A stretch of DNA of 64,000 nucleotides from Paralvinella palmiformis (Eukaryota; Annelida; Polychaeta; Terebellida; Alvinellidae), in assembly GCA_025642065.1 (NCBI GenBank), contig JAODUP010000851.1, positions 1 to 64,000 of the forward strand. Reading direction: 5' to 3'. The notes under the pieces were generated by a model, which saw nothing but the letters and a program-made list of their open reading frames with translations, did no database searches and was not told where the DNA came from. Position numbers and translations under genes: made by a program. Each line of letters begins with the position of its first letter. Within the stretch, counting starts at the first letter, position 1. Of this stretch, positions 41,292 to 55,614 are shown piece by piece.

Positions 41292-41810
41292 TACTGGGTA
41301 GGTGGCTTTTCACTGAATATCTTAATCTGCTGTCAGAAAAGCTACAACAGTTTCATATATCATATTGATACAGCAAGTTATTTTATATGTACTTATGCCT
41401 AAACACATATGTACTGGTTTAACCCAAATATGTTCTTCATAAGGAGACGGTACGTTTCCAGTTCCGTGGATAATAAGATATTTATTTTATCTATATGGGC
41501 CTCCGAAGGTACGATGTTTGTTATGTTTGGACTGTAAATTCTGCATTGAAACGACTAACAGAAAGGGCACGCTCATAAATATCACATGCATCCACGCTTT
41601 AAGAAGAGAATAATACTTTCGCGTCTGAAGCATTGTCGTTGTACCTAGTCCGCATAGTTGATGTGTTTTTATTGACAATGTCGTTGTAACGCTACTCTTA
41701 CCTGGTACGATAAAGCAGAGTCGTCTTTCCTAAGTCTAGTTGCTATTAGCATATATAGCTTTCAAAGCTATGTTCAGCCTTCTGGTTATACACAACACCA
41801 AATCCCTGCA

Positions 41811-41815
<5 letters not shown>

Positions 41816-41859
<44 letters not shown>
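41816..41859. repeat. (TA)n microsatellite
   Basis: About 21 units. Confidence 0.95.
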
Positions 41860-41860
<1 letters not shown>

Positions 41861-43645
41861 AGAATTAGGTTTGGTTTTCAAATGTCAATATATAGGTTTC
41901 ACAGTTCTAATATTATGAAACCATACCTCAAATATCACTTTTCCAAATGGTATTTAAAGTTTTGGTTTATAGCAAATGTCTCATCATTAACGGCACAATA
42001 TATTCTCATAACGTTCGTGCTCTGTCCCGAGGGCTTACTCTAAAGCACCACGATTGTTGATTATTTATGTTTCTTTGTTTTGTTGCACAGTGATTTAGGG
42101 ACTAGTGAGACAGGTATTCATCCCTCAACATATAAAGTATGAATACTAAATTTAAGCGTGTGAATCGATGGAAAATGACATTCCTGATGTGTTCAATACA
42201 AATTCATATTCATACATTTATACATGCACGAAACAATTTAGTTTTTTTGAAATGCAGCTGGTAGAAACCTAATTAAATTTTCTTTTCGTATTTGCTGGGA
42301 CACATTCCTCCATCTAATCTAACCATCGCACTAGCAGACAGCTAAAAATCCAAATAGCCGGCTAACGACTACGTCAAATAATTGAGGTTGTACACAACAA
42401 TATAACTCGACACCGTTTCTGTAGCTATAATGTATTTGTTTGTAATAAAAGGAGAATTATGTCTTGTTTATTAGTAGAAATGTTTGCTCACTTGAAGCAA
42501 AACTCGTCAATGTAATCTCTGCGTTCATTAGTGACTATAATATATTCTCATAAGATCATCATATAGATTAATGAATAGTGGATCTTTAACATTTTTCTGG
42601 ACATCCCTAAAATAGAGCTTCTAATCTCATGCGTCACCGTTGTATTAATTTGTTCTGAACAATCAACATGAAGAATAAGAAAAGACATATTGTAACCAGA
42701 ACCGAAAAGCTGCATAGCAAAGGCTTTTAATGTTTAATTTTATATAACTACAACGCGAGTTTGATGTGTTCTTTTATTAGAAATTATTATTCCTAATAAT
42801 GACAATAACAATAATAAAATTAATAATAATAATAATAATAATAATAATTCATAAACAATTTAATTTAAAACTTTTAAATTAGTAATTTATACCAAAAAGG
42901 TATTCTTATTCATTATAAAAGATAAGATTTGCTGGTTGTGTGAGCTGTAACTTAAAATATTTAACATTTTATTATCTACTCTACTAATTCCGTAGGCTTG
43001 GCAGGAAATGAAGCGCTTTATACAAATTAAATGGCATATATTGCAAGTTAATAATTGCAGATGGTGTAAAGGTAATATTCATTTTTTATGCTGAAACATT
43101 TACATGGGGGGGGGGACATTTTAGCCACCCGACAGAACTATATATATATATATATATATATATAATGCTTAAACCATAGACCCACCCAATATTCTCCAAA
43201 CTTTAAGACTCTTGTCAGAAAAGTATCTTTACTTCCCGACAAACAAAACACACACATACGCTTTTATTTATATAGATAACCAACACGAAGAGCCTGGGAG
43301 TTTTTACCTGATTGTGGTAAGTTTATGCCTTAAACGAAGTACCCTATATGTATTATACAGACTTAAGTCAATCTGACTTTCTTTAAAATTCTTTACACAT
43401 TTCTTCTGAGAACAAAATCGCAGCTGATCCCCGGATGGACACATGAACTCCTATGTGCAAATAATCCTGTATATCTATTTAGATATCACTAGTAAGTGAA
43501 GAATGAATGCAGAACAAACTTTATTTCAACATTTCCGTCTCTGTATTTGATTTTGGTCGGTAAGAATCAGTAACACTAAAACAAGATTAGCCGTAGGATC
43601 GATTGCCTCATCATTTTTCAGACCACCATTTTCGTTAATAGTAGG
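41860..43645. other. no gene seen
   Basis: AT-rich with (AAT)n at 42820-42848, a G-run near 43106 and (TA)n at 43139-43163. Confidence 0.35.
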
Positions 43646-43649
43646 GTGC

Positions 43650-43832
43650 GCCCTCTGTGGTCTGACTGGTACTGCGTTTGATCACAGATGACTACCACCT
43701 GAGTTCGAACCTACACGTGGGCATATCAGAGCGATGTGTGATTTTTGACTTCGCTTCATTACCTTTGCCGGTCGCTCGGCTCATTTAGCCTATCCTGTGC
43801 ACATAAATGGCCGTAAAACATCAATTATCATC
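43650..43832 (+). repeat. tRNA-derived SINE, family 2, fullest copy
   Basis: B box GAGTTCGAACC near 43700, then a unique core (TTCATTACCTTTGCCGGTCG, CTCATTTAGCC, CATAAATGGCCGTAAAACATC) and a short ATCATCAT tail. The A box is weak. No target-site duplication was established. Confidence 0.6.
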
Positions 43833-46589
43833 ATATTGTCAATACTTGGTGCCACTATCTCAGTCTTGGTAATATCATTGTAGAGGTTATGTGACAAACG
43901 ATCGATATATTCAACTAGAAGGCAACTTGTTCCATCACGGTGATTATTTCATAGGATAACTAGGAGATAACGTTTTTAGCAAGACAAATGAGAACGTTCC
44001 ATAAAACTGCATTTCTCATTATAACACAAATTTCAACAAAACGACAAACTTTCCTAGTCGAGACGCTACTAGGAAGAACAAATTATACTAGTTCTCGTGC
44101 TATTGATTACTTGCTGATGCAGTAGAACCAACGAATCCAAGTACACACTAACAAATGCTCGGATGTTAGTCAATTATGGATATTTCTATGACTGATTTAT
44201 GAGCATATCACGCTAAAACTTCCAATCAGGTTCTGCTTTTAAATTATGAAAATAAAAGTGTACAAACTACACTCGTGGTTAAAACAAAACATTTTTGTTT
44301 ACAAAGATATATTATAATTATATAATTATAACTATTATACCTTTTAATTAAAAAACCTCATTAAACGGTGAAATTAAATGGTTTGTGTGTATTCATTTGT
44401 GAAAATATTAGTCTTTCTCTGTTTTGGTTAAGTATATTAGATAGACGTTTCTCTTTCCATTTAACGAATAAAGTCTAATCGGTTAAGTATACACTTTCCA
44501 CCATGATAACATATTTGTTGGTACTTATTAAAGTTTGGCTATATACCCTAACAATAGCCTATTGGACACAGCTAGATGATAATATTTAATCTTCTGTCGT
44601 GTTTTTGTTTTAAATTCCTAAGTATTCATAGCTGATTTCTGTGACTCTGCAGAATTTCATTCTTATCAGGAAGAGATTAGATAGTCTGGCTGCAATGTCA
44701 TCAGAACTTAACCAAAAAATCTTTAACTTCACCCTTATCTTGAGAGAAGTCTATAACCACGTTCTTACGGCATCTATGGTGTCGGCTACAAATTTAGATG
44801 TGACTTCACTTCTGGGTTGCTCTGTGTATAAGTCAATAAAATGGTGCATTATGATAAAGACTCCCTAGAAGCTTTGTCATAACGTTGGTTGGTATTATCA
44901 ATAGCATTGTATTTAGAAATGCTTATGTATGCAATATTCCAAAGCGGTGTACAACCTACACCCTGACTTTCTACTTATTCAGTAGTTGCTTTTACTAAGT
45001 CAAGATTTTATTTATTCTTGTATCACTTTTTAACAGATTCACCATTAGAATTGGGATATCATGATACGACGTGGTAAGAGCATACCTTATTACAGATTGA
45101 TTATCCGGTAAATTGTTGAAATGTTTCAGTTACTATTCTGTATATGTGAATATTAGCATATAAAACAAAGCCAGTTGGACTAAAATAGAAATAAGTGACA
45201 GTATTATAGTACCATAGAAACAGGTATTGTGGCTGAGGTTCTTCGTTTCCATTACTTTAATTTTATGCATAATATCAAATTTTATGAGAATCGTGTATTG
45301 CTGTGATGTATTTGACTATGCATGATTCTAGTATTCATATTTTAAGGATCTAGGCGATTAAAAATTAGTTTTCAGTTGAGAAGTATATTTTTGTTTATGT
45401 TGAGAGTTAGGTGGCTTTGTCCTAGGCTTCTTGTTGGTTTCACTGATTAATTTTGTCGTAGAACAATTCTAATTATTACAGCGTCCAACAATTTGGTTAA
45501 CACACTCACATCCCGGATTTATACTGCAGGTTGTAAATACTTCTCAGGAACAAATGATACCTTTCTAATTAATACTATACATCAATCAATACCAACTTGT
45601 CAGATTATAGAATATTTTCATATAAAGCAAATTATTATTTACATTTACACAGATATAGCTACTTTCATCATGAATTTGCCTTGATGATATGAGCCACTCA
45701 TATTTAGTAAATCATAACTTAGAATAATTTGCGTTAATTATAACTGTGTTAAAATGAATAGTTTGTTATCCATTAACTTTAATCCACAATTTATGAAGTA
45801 CCAGTAATGAGATTTATCAGGGTTTATCAACTGACTATTTATAATATTTCCTGCAGAATAGTGATCTAGACAAAATAGTCATTCAGGGCTGCAGTGTATG
45901 ATTGTTGGGGTGGGGGTGGGAGCAGATGACACAAATGGTAGCTGTCCGGGAGGTAATTGTCTTGTAAAGTATACAAATACAAAAACAATTACTTTTCATC
46001 GAGTCAAATACAAAACCAAATTTGGACCAATTTGGACCACTTTCTCATAATAATGTATTCACCGAAAGAGCTGTTACTGCACACTGCAGGTGCCTACTTG
46101 TTATGTTCATGCCTGGGTTATTATGCATCAAGTTGTAATAAAGGGCTTTCCATTTTGACTGGTTTCAATCTTACCGGTACTTTGAGTAATGCGCCTATTA
46201 AAAGAACTGCATATGGACCTTTCCCTGTGAAAGTAACAAAGGTTCTATGTTTCAATGAGGATATCAAATAATTCATGCTAAAATATCACCCTATACAGAG
46301 CCATCAATGGCAGAAGAGAAGATAGACGAAAACTTCGGGAATGGGGATTGTGGGAGTTCAAGGCTATTGATATGAATCCAATCGGTCACGCATGACAATT
46401 ATTCTCATACCACTAACACGTAGACATATTAAAATTGTAAATTATTTATCTGTAAATAAATCTTTTTGTTACGCAAAAAAAGAAACATTGTCAAAATGGG
46501 AGTATATCATTCAGAATATTGGCGAAAAATCGATTGCTAATTTAGTATAAAGATTTCAGTCATAATAATGTGTAAATTTTTATGTGTGT
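43833..46589. other. no gene supported
   Basis: AT-rich. Open frames at 44641-44868 and 45957-46271 are not low-complexity but show no family motif. 46290-46393 reads ITLYRAINGRREDRRKLREW-like sequence in one frame without a recognisable match. Confidence 0.3.
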
Positions 46590-46624
46590 GTTTTAGGGTA
46601 CATAGTAAGAGGCAACAGGCACAG

Positions 46625-47760
46625 AGCATCAACATATCTAAACATCCTTCGAAACCTACCTCCATAAATCTAAATACAACTGTACATACATTAATCTAAA
46701 AATAAAATGTTCCATACCTCCACATATCGATAAATGTGTGCGTATACCTAAGCATGTGTTTGGTCTACTCATCAGCCTGTGGGAACCAGCTAATTCGCTT
46801 TTCGTACGCGACAAATATGTCACGCCCACAGGAAAGCGGCTACATGCAGGCTACGTACAAAAAGCGGAAGCACGTAAAAAACATACCATTTGATACCACA
46901 GCTCGCAACAAACAACACGTGCGTGTGGTTCAATGGTGACTTGTTACAAACATATCATAAACTATTTTGACACCACAGTTTACATTCAACAGTAATTTTC
47001 TGTGGTCCAAAAGAAACCTGTATATAAAGCATTTCGACACCTCAGATGCTGACCTCAGCTTTATTCTGGGTTCGAATAACTGAATAAATCCTACCTATAT
47101 GAACCATGTATCAATACACGTCCGACTGGTCTGGCGTCGAAGTTCTTCTCTAACCTAAGTGAAAATTCAAGCCCTATATATAGCCTCAGCGTGTTAACAA
47201 ACATTACAGTTTGTCCACAACAAAGAGAATGTACACTAACACAGTATGGACTCACTAAAGCGATTAAACTAAAATAAAAACAAAGTAGCAATACCGCACA
47301 ATGGATTATTACTGGACTAGAACGAAATATCGTCTCAAACCTGAGTAAATACTACGATTTACTCGAACCTAACAGCTAACCCTCATACGTTTCCGTTCAT
47401 CACTAAGGGAACGTTCATTCACGCTTAATTTAGCGTCCCTAAGTATATGCAGTTAGGTGTGGTGGGATCTAAATTAAAGCGCCTATCCACTTGATCTATT
47501 TGACCCATGGTCGAGAACAGCGGATTTCAGGCAGATCTCCGATACTGCGAATGACACGTCGGGATTATAATAGCTATACATTTAACAAATTTCCTATATC
47601 AGTGTAATCTAATTACTCATAATATGGGAAAAACTCTGTCCGCAGCTTAATACCCATGGAGATGCCTGCCGGAGTAACAAACGACTCCAGGAGTATAAAT
47701 CCATCAAGCAGCATTGTATGAATTAATAGGTTGTTTCGCCAGACCACATAAGAGGACAAC
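46625..47760 (+). repeat. repeat block C, copy 2 (with about 0.5 kb extra)
   Basis: Collinear with 15560-16030 at both ends: 46625-46840 and 47355-47760. The middle (46840-47355) has no counterpart in copy 1 and no gene recognised. Confidence 0.75.
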
Positions 47761-47949
47761 AATATAGATTCTACATTATACATAACAAAGCTAATAAACT
47801 CAAACATGTTGCAACAACGACATAACTTTTTTACATTGGTGTAATAAGGAATCTGGATGGAAATAGATAAGATGTCTGGCACGGGCAATGTGCGTTTTAG
47901 AACTCCCAAGTAAGATCACGGCAATAGTGTGAATGTTTAGATTAATTGG

Positions 47950-48296
47950 TTTTGTTTGGTTTTGATGTTCGGGGAGAATCCCCAGGCTGTCGCTTAATCA
48001 GCACAGCTTCTATGTTGGAGTGGTTGAGAAAGCTCCTCCCCCACCACTCACAGGGAAGCAGTACGGAAAGATGGAGCCGAAATACCCTGAGGGTAGTCAC
48101 TACCGCAATGTTTTACGTCCTCAGGGGGTTTTTAACGTCCCCCTTTATTTTAAATAATTGAGTGGAGACGGCAGCGCCATTTAACGTGGTCAGCCACCCA
48201 CGATGTAATGAGCCGAGAAATTAATCCCTGGAAAAGTTTCAACCTCTTACGGGGTTCGAACCTGCGACCGTTGGCACCAAGTGCCGGGTGCTTAAC
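47950..48296 (-). repeat. tRNA-derived SINE, family 1, head-truncated
   Basis: Reverse complement matches the family body and contains GGTTCGAACCC-like B box (near 48255). Homology ends at GTTAAG of the A box, joined directly to repeat A (GGGCAGGCGTCATGAAG), so about 17 bp of the head are missing. Confidence 0.9.
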
Positions 48297-49610
48297 GGGC
48301 AGGCGTCATGAAGCGACTACTGTTAAAACCGTTAGCTTAATTGGTATTAAAAGACTGAAATCTGGGCTGAAGCAGACCGTAATAGCGGGTCATAGCTTCG
48401 GTACTGTTTAAACTATGTTACCATTTTCAAACCAGACCTAATGTCTGCTATTCAAACTATTATAGTAATAACGTTCTTAAATGTTATTTATGACAAGCAG
48501 ATTACAGCTAATCTTGAATGTCATAGTACATACTGGACATAACTGGACATAAGAAAGATAATTTTATTCCCACAAACAACTAAGGTGAATTATATATGCA
48601 ACTGAAGTTGTTATATAAAACACGCCAACCGCGCGAGCTGTGTCCAATGTCACCGCCCGATATGTGATGCGGTGTTTGTCATTTAAATGCTGGATAACCA
48701 GGTCAAACACCTAAACGGCGTCCCTCCAAAGACGCAAATAGTACATCGAATATACAGCTCTAGATCAACTTTTCTTGAATGCGGGGACCGGGAATTATAG
48801 TCTCCACGCACAGAAAACCGAACATATCAACAAAATAACGTTCTTAAATGTTATTAATGACAAAGAGACTAAAGTTAGCCTTGAATGTCATAGTACAGAC
48901 TGGACATAACTGGACCTAGAAAAGATCATTCTATTCCCACAAACAACTATGGTGAATTATATATATAACTAAAGTTGTTATATAAAACACACCAACCGCG
49001 CAAGCTCTGTCCAATGCCACCGCTCGAGATGTGTTTCTATTACTGAGTCAGGAGTACATATAATGCTTTAAGAGCGTACTGTGTCTGCTACAGTCATTTA
49101 AATGCTGAATAACCAGGCTATACACCTAAACGGCGTCCCTCCAAAGACGCAAATAGTACATGGAATATACAGCTCTAGATCAACTTTTCTTAGACTGCGG
49201 GGATCAAGAAACCCAGTCACAGAAAATGGAACATCTCAACCGCAGCATAATATACCTTGTGATATTTACTGGAGGGTCAAATATCTCATAAACATACAAA
49301 TCCAATAAATACTATGACCTACTCGTCACTATTATAACAATTTACATCGGCGCTTTAGCAGACCGTTATGGCGGAATTGCCGATCTATATATTAACATTT
49401 TCAAATCAGACCTAATGTCTGCTATACTAACTATAATTATAATATAGGGTTTTATTAATGACAAGGAGACTAAAGTTAGCCTTGAATGTCATAGTACAGA
49501 CTGGACATAACTGGACCTAGGAAAGATAATTATATTCCCACAAACAACTAAGGTGAATTATATATGCAACTAAAGTTATTTTATAAAACATGCCATCCAT
49601 GCTAGCTGTC
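48297..49610 (+). repeat. composite repeat family A, tandem array
   Basis: Starts GGGCAGGCGTCATGAAGCGA as at 56101. Three partial units follow: AACGTTCTTAAATGTTATT at 48470 and 48837, and AACATTTTCAAATCAGACC at 49394. Each unit includes TTCCCACAAACAACTA, AAACACRCCAACCGCGC, the CACCGC hairpin and CAAAGACGCAAATAGTACAT. Spacing is about 370 and 560-600 bp because units differ by deletions. Confidence 0.88.
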
Positions 49611-49614
49611 TCCA

Positions 49615-50392
49615 ATAAAATAATAAGATAATAAAATTGTTATTTTATTGAATAGGCTGGGCACACTTTATATTGTATGGCAACTTGATGGCAGTAAGAA
49701 CGATCCGGCTCAACATATTCAGAAGACAAATGACTTAATTAACTGATAGGGTAAAAGAAAACTACATTTATTGAATAAACTAACGTTAAGTAAATAAATT
49801 ATACGAACAGTTATTTATTAAGAATCAATTTAGGCCTATTTGAACTTTATTTAATAAAATAAATAAACTGAAGGCTTAAATATAATGGCTAGTGTTTTCT
49901 TTGTAATTCGGAAGCCGATATAGGTGTAATTTAAATTGTATACGCACACTAACAGGTGAATGAAATAAACAAATGTGGTATTATAATTGTCAAAGACATT
50001 GGAGTCTATTGACGCCTAGGTGAACTCGTATGGAATAACAAAGGTATTAATTCACTGTTTACAAAATGAAATATTCATTATGGCAAACATAGCACTGTCT
50101 TCCTTATTTTATGCCATTATAATATTATATTTCGCAGAAAGTGAACTTTCATCACTCGAGACGGTAGAAGTGAAAACGATCACGACACAAGTGAGATGAT
50201 GATGTGATAATAATAAAATTTCAGGATAACGTTATATCAATTAAGACATACAGTTAGACGGTTAAATTCAATGCAATGCAATATTTCTCTTTACCTTGTT
50301 CCCCATTATCTTAATAATTATTTACAGTATTATAAACCAATCAAATATGTCAATGTTATCTTTTTGTACAGACCAGGAATTGCTACCTCTGC
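49615..50392. other. no gene seen
   Basis: AT-rich, no motif recognised. Confidence 0.35.
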
Positions 50393-50433
50393 ATCATTAT
50401 TATTATTATTATTAATATTATTATTATTATTAT
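50393..50433. repeat. (ATT)n microsatellite
   Basis: About 13 units with one slip. Confidence 0.9.
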
Positions 50434-50897
50434 TCCTTACATAAATCAGCTTATCAGGAGAAATACTTTCATTGATAAATGACACTTCAGACATAGACAG
50501 ATAAAGGACACAATTCAACGACCTTGAGCTATATAATACTCCACTGTACAAAAGTACCAAGTTCGCATCGTTTTTCTGTTGTCGTCAAGTTCATGAAGTG
50601 TTTATAAACTGTTGTTATACATTTTTGCCATTGTTCCTTGTGATGAAAGTAGATGGTCAGGATCAATATGGATGGGTAAGATTATTGAGATAGGAGTTTT
50701 TGTAACCAGCAACAAATCTGTCAGAAGTAAGTTGAACAAAACTGGATAACTAATGTAGTATCTAAATGTAAGAGGAAATTTATTTTAGCAACATAACTCA
50801 CCATCTATGTATTTCATCTCGAAATCATTAATCGCAGTCAGTATTAATATTATGATCACAAAGGGGCAGTTTGGAGAGAGGCACGTGCATATACTCA

Positions 50898-50898
<1 letters not shown>

Positions 50899-50929
<31 letters not shown>
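50899..50929. repeat. (CA)n microsatellite
   Basis: About 15 units. Confidence 0.9.
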
Positions 50930-50931
<2 letters not shown>

Positions 50932-51000
50932 AGGAAAACCCAGGTAACCAAGGAAACAACAAACGCCAAGCTTGGGCATCATGGAAGAGCCCCCACTTTC

Positions 51001-51914
<914 letters not shown>

Positions 51915-51916
51915 CC

Positions 51917-52012
51917 CTTAATTATTATTATTATTATATACCATATTTATATAACACTCTTTTCAAAAACTATATCATGTTCAAAAGTGTTTTACAATGC
52001 AAGACTTGTAAA
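51917..52012 (-). repeat. LINE/SINE 3' tail fragment
   Basis: Minus strand reads GTAAAACACTTTTGAACATG, then GAGTGTTATATAAATATGG and ATT/AAT repeats: the same tail design as at 32120-32200 and 38718-38800. Confidence 0.5.
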
Positions 52013-52274
52013 TGTAAAATAAAAGCAATGTAAACATTTTAGAATTATTTTAAAAGAGATACGGATCGAAGACCAATTAATCTATTGGCATCGGGTTGGA
52101 AAAAAATGGTGACTAAGTAAGAAAACAACAACAAAAAAGTTAAATAAATTTAATTAGTTCAGCTTTAAGTAGAACTGAAGGAGCGGATATTAATACAGCA
52201 TCAGAGGGATGAGATATGTCGACAGACATGAAATATCTAGGAATTAGGCTTATGTTGAAATACATTTCTATATT

Positions 52275-52700
52275 AGAGGGATAGTCCACCTTCATTTCAA
52301 AGCCTGTACAAAAGCGTGTAAATAAGTGTGAGCAAAGAATTATTCCAGAACAAAACACAATTATGTTGTTCACATTAAGTCATGAATAGCATACAACCAT
52401 ATGATTTTGAGCCAGAAGAAACCTTACGAGAGGAAGATGATTAAAAATATGTTAACACTCAAGCGTAACTATCATCCGCGTCAATCTAGAGAGCTCATGT
52501 GACGTCAGAGCATCTCAGCTTTCTTCTTCCCGCCTTTGAATTTGGCTTCCGGTGCAGCAATAATAGCGGCCCTCCAGTGATTTGGATTATTTCCCTATAT
52601 CTATGATATCGGGTATATTTCGTGATTACTATTGTGGAATTTTTGGTTCCTGTTCTAAGCATTACATATTTAAGAAATATTTTCTGATAGTGGACTCAAT
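52275..52700. mobile_element. candidate nonautonomous DNA transposon (MITE-like)
   Basis: Left end AGAGGGATAGTCCACCTTCA; reverse complement of right end TTGAGTCCACTATCAGAAAA. The ends share an imperfect inverted terminal motif. The inner right half, inverted, matches 58612-58735. Size about 425 bp. No coding capacity. Confidence 0.5.
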
Positions 52701-52749
52701 ACGTACTAAATATTCAGCGTGTGCGTGTTATTTTCGGTATATGCGTCTC

Positions 52750-52756
<7 letters not shown>

Positions 52757-52800
<44 letters not shown>

Positions 52801-52807
52801 TGTGTGT
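52757..52807. repeat. (CT)n-(TG)n microsatellite
   Basis: About 14 CT then 12 TG units. Confidence 0.93.
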
Positions 52808-52939
52808 ATGTTTCGTTTGTTTGTGTGCGAACATTCGCGTGTGCGTGTGGGTGCCTGCTGTCCTCTAGTGCCAGTGTTTGTCTCTTTCACCGACCAATTA
52901 ATAACTGGCGAAGTAATTATGACATCACCCGGCATAGTG

Positions 52940-53150
52940 ACAATTATTCGAAAATATGATCATATCACCCTAATTCTTCAAAAGCTACATTGGCTACCTG
53001 GTAGACATTGTATCCATTTAAAGATTTTACCAATAACTTATAAACCTATTAATGACATGGCACCTGAGTAACTGTGTGAACTGGTGTCTATTAGAAAGTC
53101 ATCCTGAAAACTCAGGTCATCCAGTCAGATACTATTGCAGGTAACTTATT
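52940..53150 (+). pseudogene. LINE C-terminal fragment (CR1 group)
   Basis: Reads ILQKLHWLPGRHCIHLKILP, ITYKPINDMAPE, a stop, then in the same frame LCELVSIRKSS and a downstream LRSSSQ-like piece. LHWLP followed by a K-I-L-x-x-(T/V)-(Y/F)-K-x-(L/I)-N-x-x-A-P motif is the conserved C-terminal region of CR1/L2-type ORF2, also present near 31740 and, inverted, at 26290. Confidence 0.75.
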
Positions 53151-53317
53151 ACTATTATTGTTATTGTTGTTTTTGTTGTTGTCCTAGCTGTGTTTGTAAT
53201 AATTAACAGTTGATGACAGCCACGGGTACAATTCCCCATAAAGTATCATTACTTTGCCATAATAGTGCATCCGTTAATCCACAGTCTCACAACATTGTGG
53301 GTGACTGAACGGGTTAC

Positions 53318-53357
<40 letters not shown>
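53318..53357. repeat. (AAT)n microsatellite
   Basis: About 13 units. Confidence 0.93.
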
Positions 53358-53519
53358 TGCAATTTATCCAACATCACATCCAACTATGTTGTTCTCGGGT
53401 TCTACTTTACATAAAATCGAATAGATTAGATTATGAGATTAGCCGCTAAAATTCAAGAACACGCAACTTTTCAATTAGATTTAAAACCGTTTATTAAATG
53501 AGATTATCTCAGTTGGTCT

Positions 53520-54170
53520 TGATGTTTATTCCATAATGTGGCTGCTGTGTATTGGAATACGATTAACGACTAAAACACTAAAGGCTAACATGTACCAAAA
53601 ATGTTTAGTATAGCCTTCCTCGTTGGGTAATGTGACTGAGGCATGTTGCAGACATACGGTGGCACCTGTTTGTATGGCAAGCAAGGATATTGATCTTAGA
53701 ATCCATCCTGTACCCGACTGGAAGTCAGTACGGGATTTTAAGTACAGGGATGTTATGTTCATATTGGCTTTTGACCTTGCTGGTCTTTGACGCAAATAGG
53801 GCATTGATGGTTGCTGTAGATGAAGCTTTTTAATAGTAGCATCTGAAATCCAGAACGGGATGGAATTACATTAATCGAGGCGAGCATTGACAATGCCTTG
53901 GATTGACCTCGGATTAACCTTTGATTGAAGGTCGTCAGGTGAGAAAACATTCTGAACAGTTCGTATGATGCTTAGCTGGAATTACGAAACTTAGCACGAT
54001 CATTTTATGAGCGTCCTTACTGTGGTGCACATCCAAGATCACACCAAGAGTCCTAACTTATCTAACGGGTTGATGAGTTGCAATACCTATTGCAATACAC
54101 CTATTGCGTTCGTGTCTCACGATGACCATCCTCAAATTATCGTAGTTCAATGTTTTCCCCGTAGGAGATG
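53520..54170 (-). pseudogene. LINE C-terminal fragment, second family, inverted
   Basis: Minus strand reads RTLGVILDVHHSKDAHKMIV near 54040, then, after frameshifts, IVNARLD, stop, CNSIPFWISDATIKKLHLQ near 53860, and RQRPARSKANMNITSLYLK near 53780. LGVILD plus ARLDYCNS plus the R-x-x-x-NIT-x-L-like segment is the thumb-to-C-terminal order of CR1-type RTs. Only the last third of ORF2 remains, with stops and shifts. Confidence 0.7.
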
Positions 54171-54174
54171 GCTG

Positions 54175-55344
54175 TGTCAGTATCCATCGATCTTTATACA
54201 GATAACATAGACAGATTGACGTGTGTTATCCTCACTTCATGGTTGTCAGCATGTCACGAGAAATTCAATTAATTTACTAAAATATTATTGGATTGATGAC
54301 GATGAATTTTATCAGGACGTTGAGAAATATGACGACAATGATGATATTTATTTCTCCTCGTGTCAGGTTTCCTGCTCTTAGTATTGCAATAATAAACTTG
54401 AATCATTTGACTGAAGAGCATCGATCAGTTGAGATAAATATACAATGTTCATCCGAGACGATCGACAGATGTCTCTAGGTTGTGTGGTCGAATCCCAGTA
54501 GGGCGAATACCCGTTTCATTCTTCAATCTAATTTATGTTCCTTATAGAGACTATAGCTTCTCGGCCACGTGACCGGAGATACCAGCACCGCGACCGCACA
54601 AAATAGGCAGTCTGGTGGTATCCGATCCGTATCCGGAATGATACAAATTAACTTTCTTCTGGTTACGAGCAAAATCCGGCCACCAAGCCGACACCTATAT
54701 TATCTATCCGGTGTCCTCTAGCCAATAAATAACATAACGACGTCAATTTGTCTGCAAAAATAGAACACAAATAAAAATAATAACAGAACTGTCTAACACT
54801 GTTTACGTCAGACAGATCTATCTTTAACCGCGGATTCACTTCCGGACTCAACCATCTTTTAAATTATATCTCTGCACGAATATATGATAAAGCCATACAT
54901 TTTTCTACTTGGACATACCTTAACCTGTACTTAGACAGTACACCTGGGTGACTGGTCCATTTTATGTCATTCGCCTTTTCTACGTAACTAATGTGTCTCC
55001 CCGCCAAGAAGGAGAACTATTTACCAGAAACCAAGACAACGAACCGATTGTTTTTCATCCCAAGTCACAGAAGACACTAATTTTCTATGATGCGCATAGA
55101 TGCACATTCAGCCTTCCGACACCAGTGCCGACCTCAACTTCTTTAGGTAACTGACATTTATTAAGGATGGAAGACTATAATATTTGTTTTTATGGTCTCC
55201 GCTCATTCATTAAAAACTAAAATAACGAGGCTAACTTACCTATAAAAAGAAAACGAACAGTCTGAAACATGATGGGTCTAACTGTATACTCGCTAGATAG
55301 CAGCATGTTTGTTGGAAACTGCTGTCCTTGTGAGGGGCTATTCC
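54175..55344. other. no gene seen; GC-richer patch 54480-54860
   Basis: The patch begins with GTGGTCGAATCCCAGTAGGG, which holds a B-box-like GGTCGAATCCC, so it may be an eroded tRNA-derived repeat. No A box or body match found. Confidence 0.35.
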
Positions 55345-55499
55345 AATTGTGTGTGTGTGTTTTAGATGTGTATAATAAGGCACAGGCACAGAGCTTTGGA
55401 CGATTCTTCGGGTGACTGAATCCAGAGTGGCGACTTTTCTAGCTGAGACATGTGTAATGTCTCACCAGTCCCTAAGCCGCAAAAACAAAAAGCGAATCA

Positions 55500-55585
55500 C
55501 CTACAGCCGTGGTGTTTGGGAGTAAAACACCCAAGTCAGTTAACCTACAGCCGTGAAGTTTGGGAGTAAAACACCCAAGTCAGAT
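55500..55585 (+). repeat. 43-bp tandem duplication
   Basis: CCTACAGCCGTGRTGTTTGG followed by GAGTAAAACACCCAAGTCAG occurs at 55500 and 55543. The last part recurs near the SINE at 47895-47930. Confidence 0.85.
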
Positions 55586-55614
55586 CACGGCATATGTAAG
55601 AATGTTTAGATTAA

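Noticed and set aside
45957..46271. 104-codon frame
   Set aside because: No motif recognised, and the part before the internal ATG is AT-rich filler.
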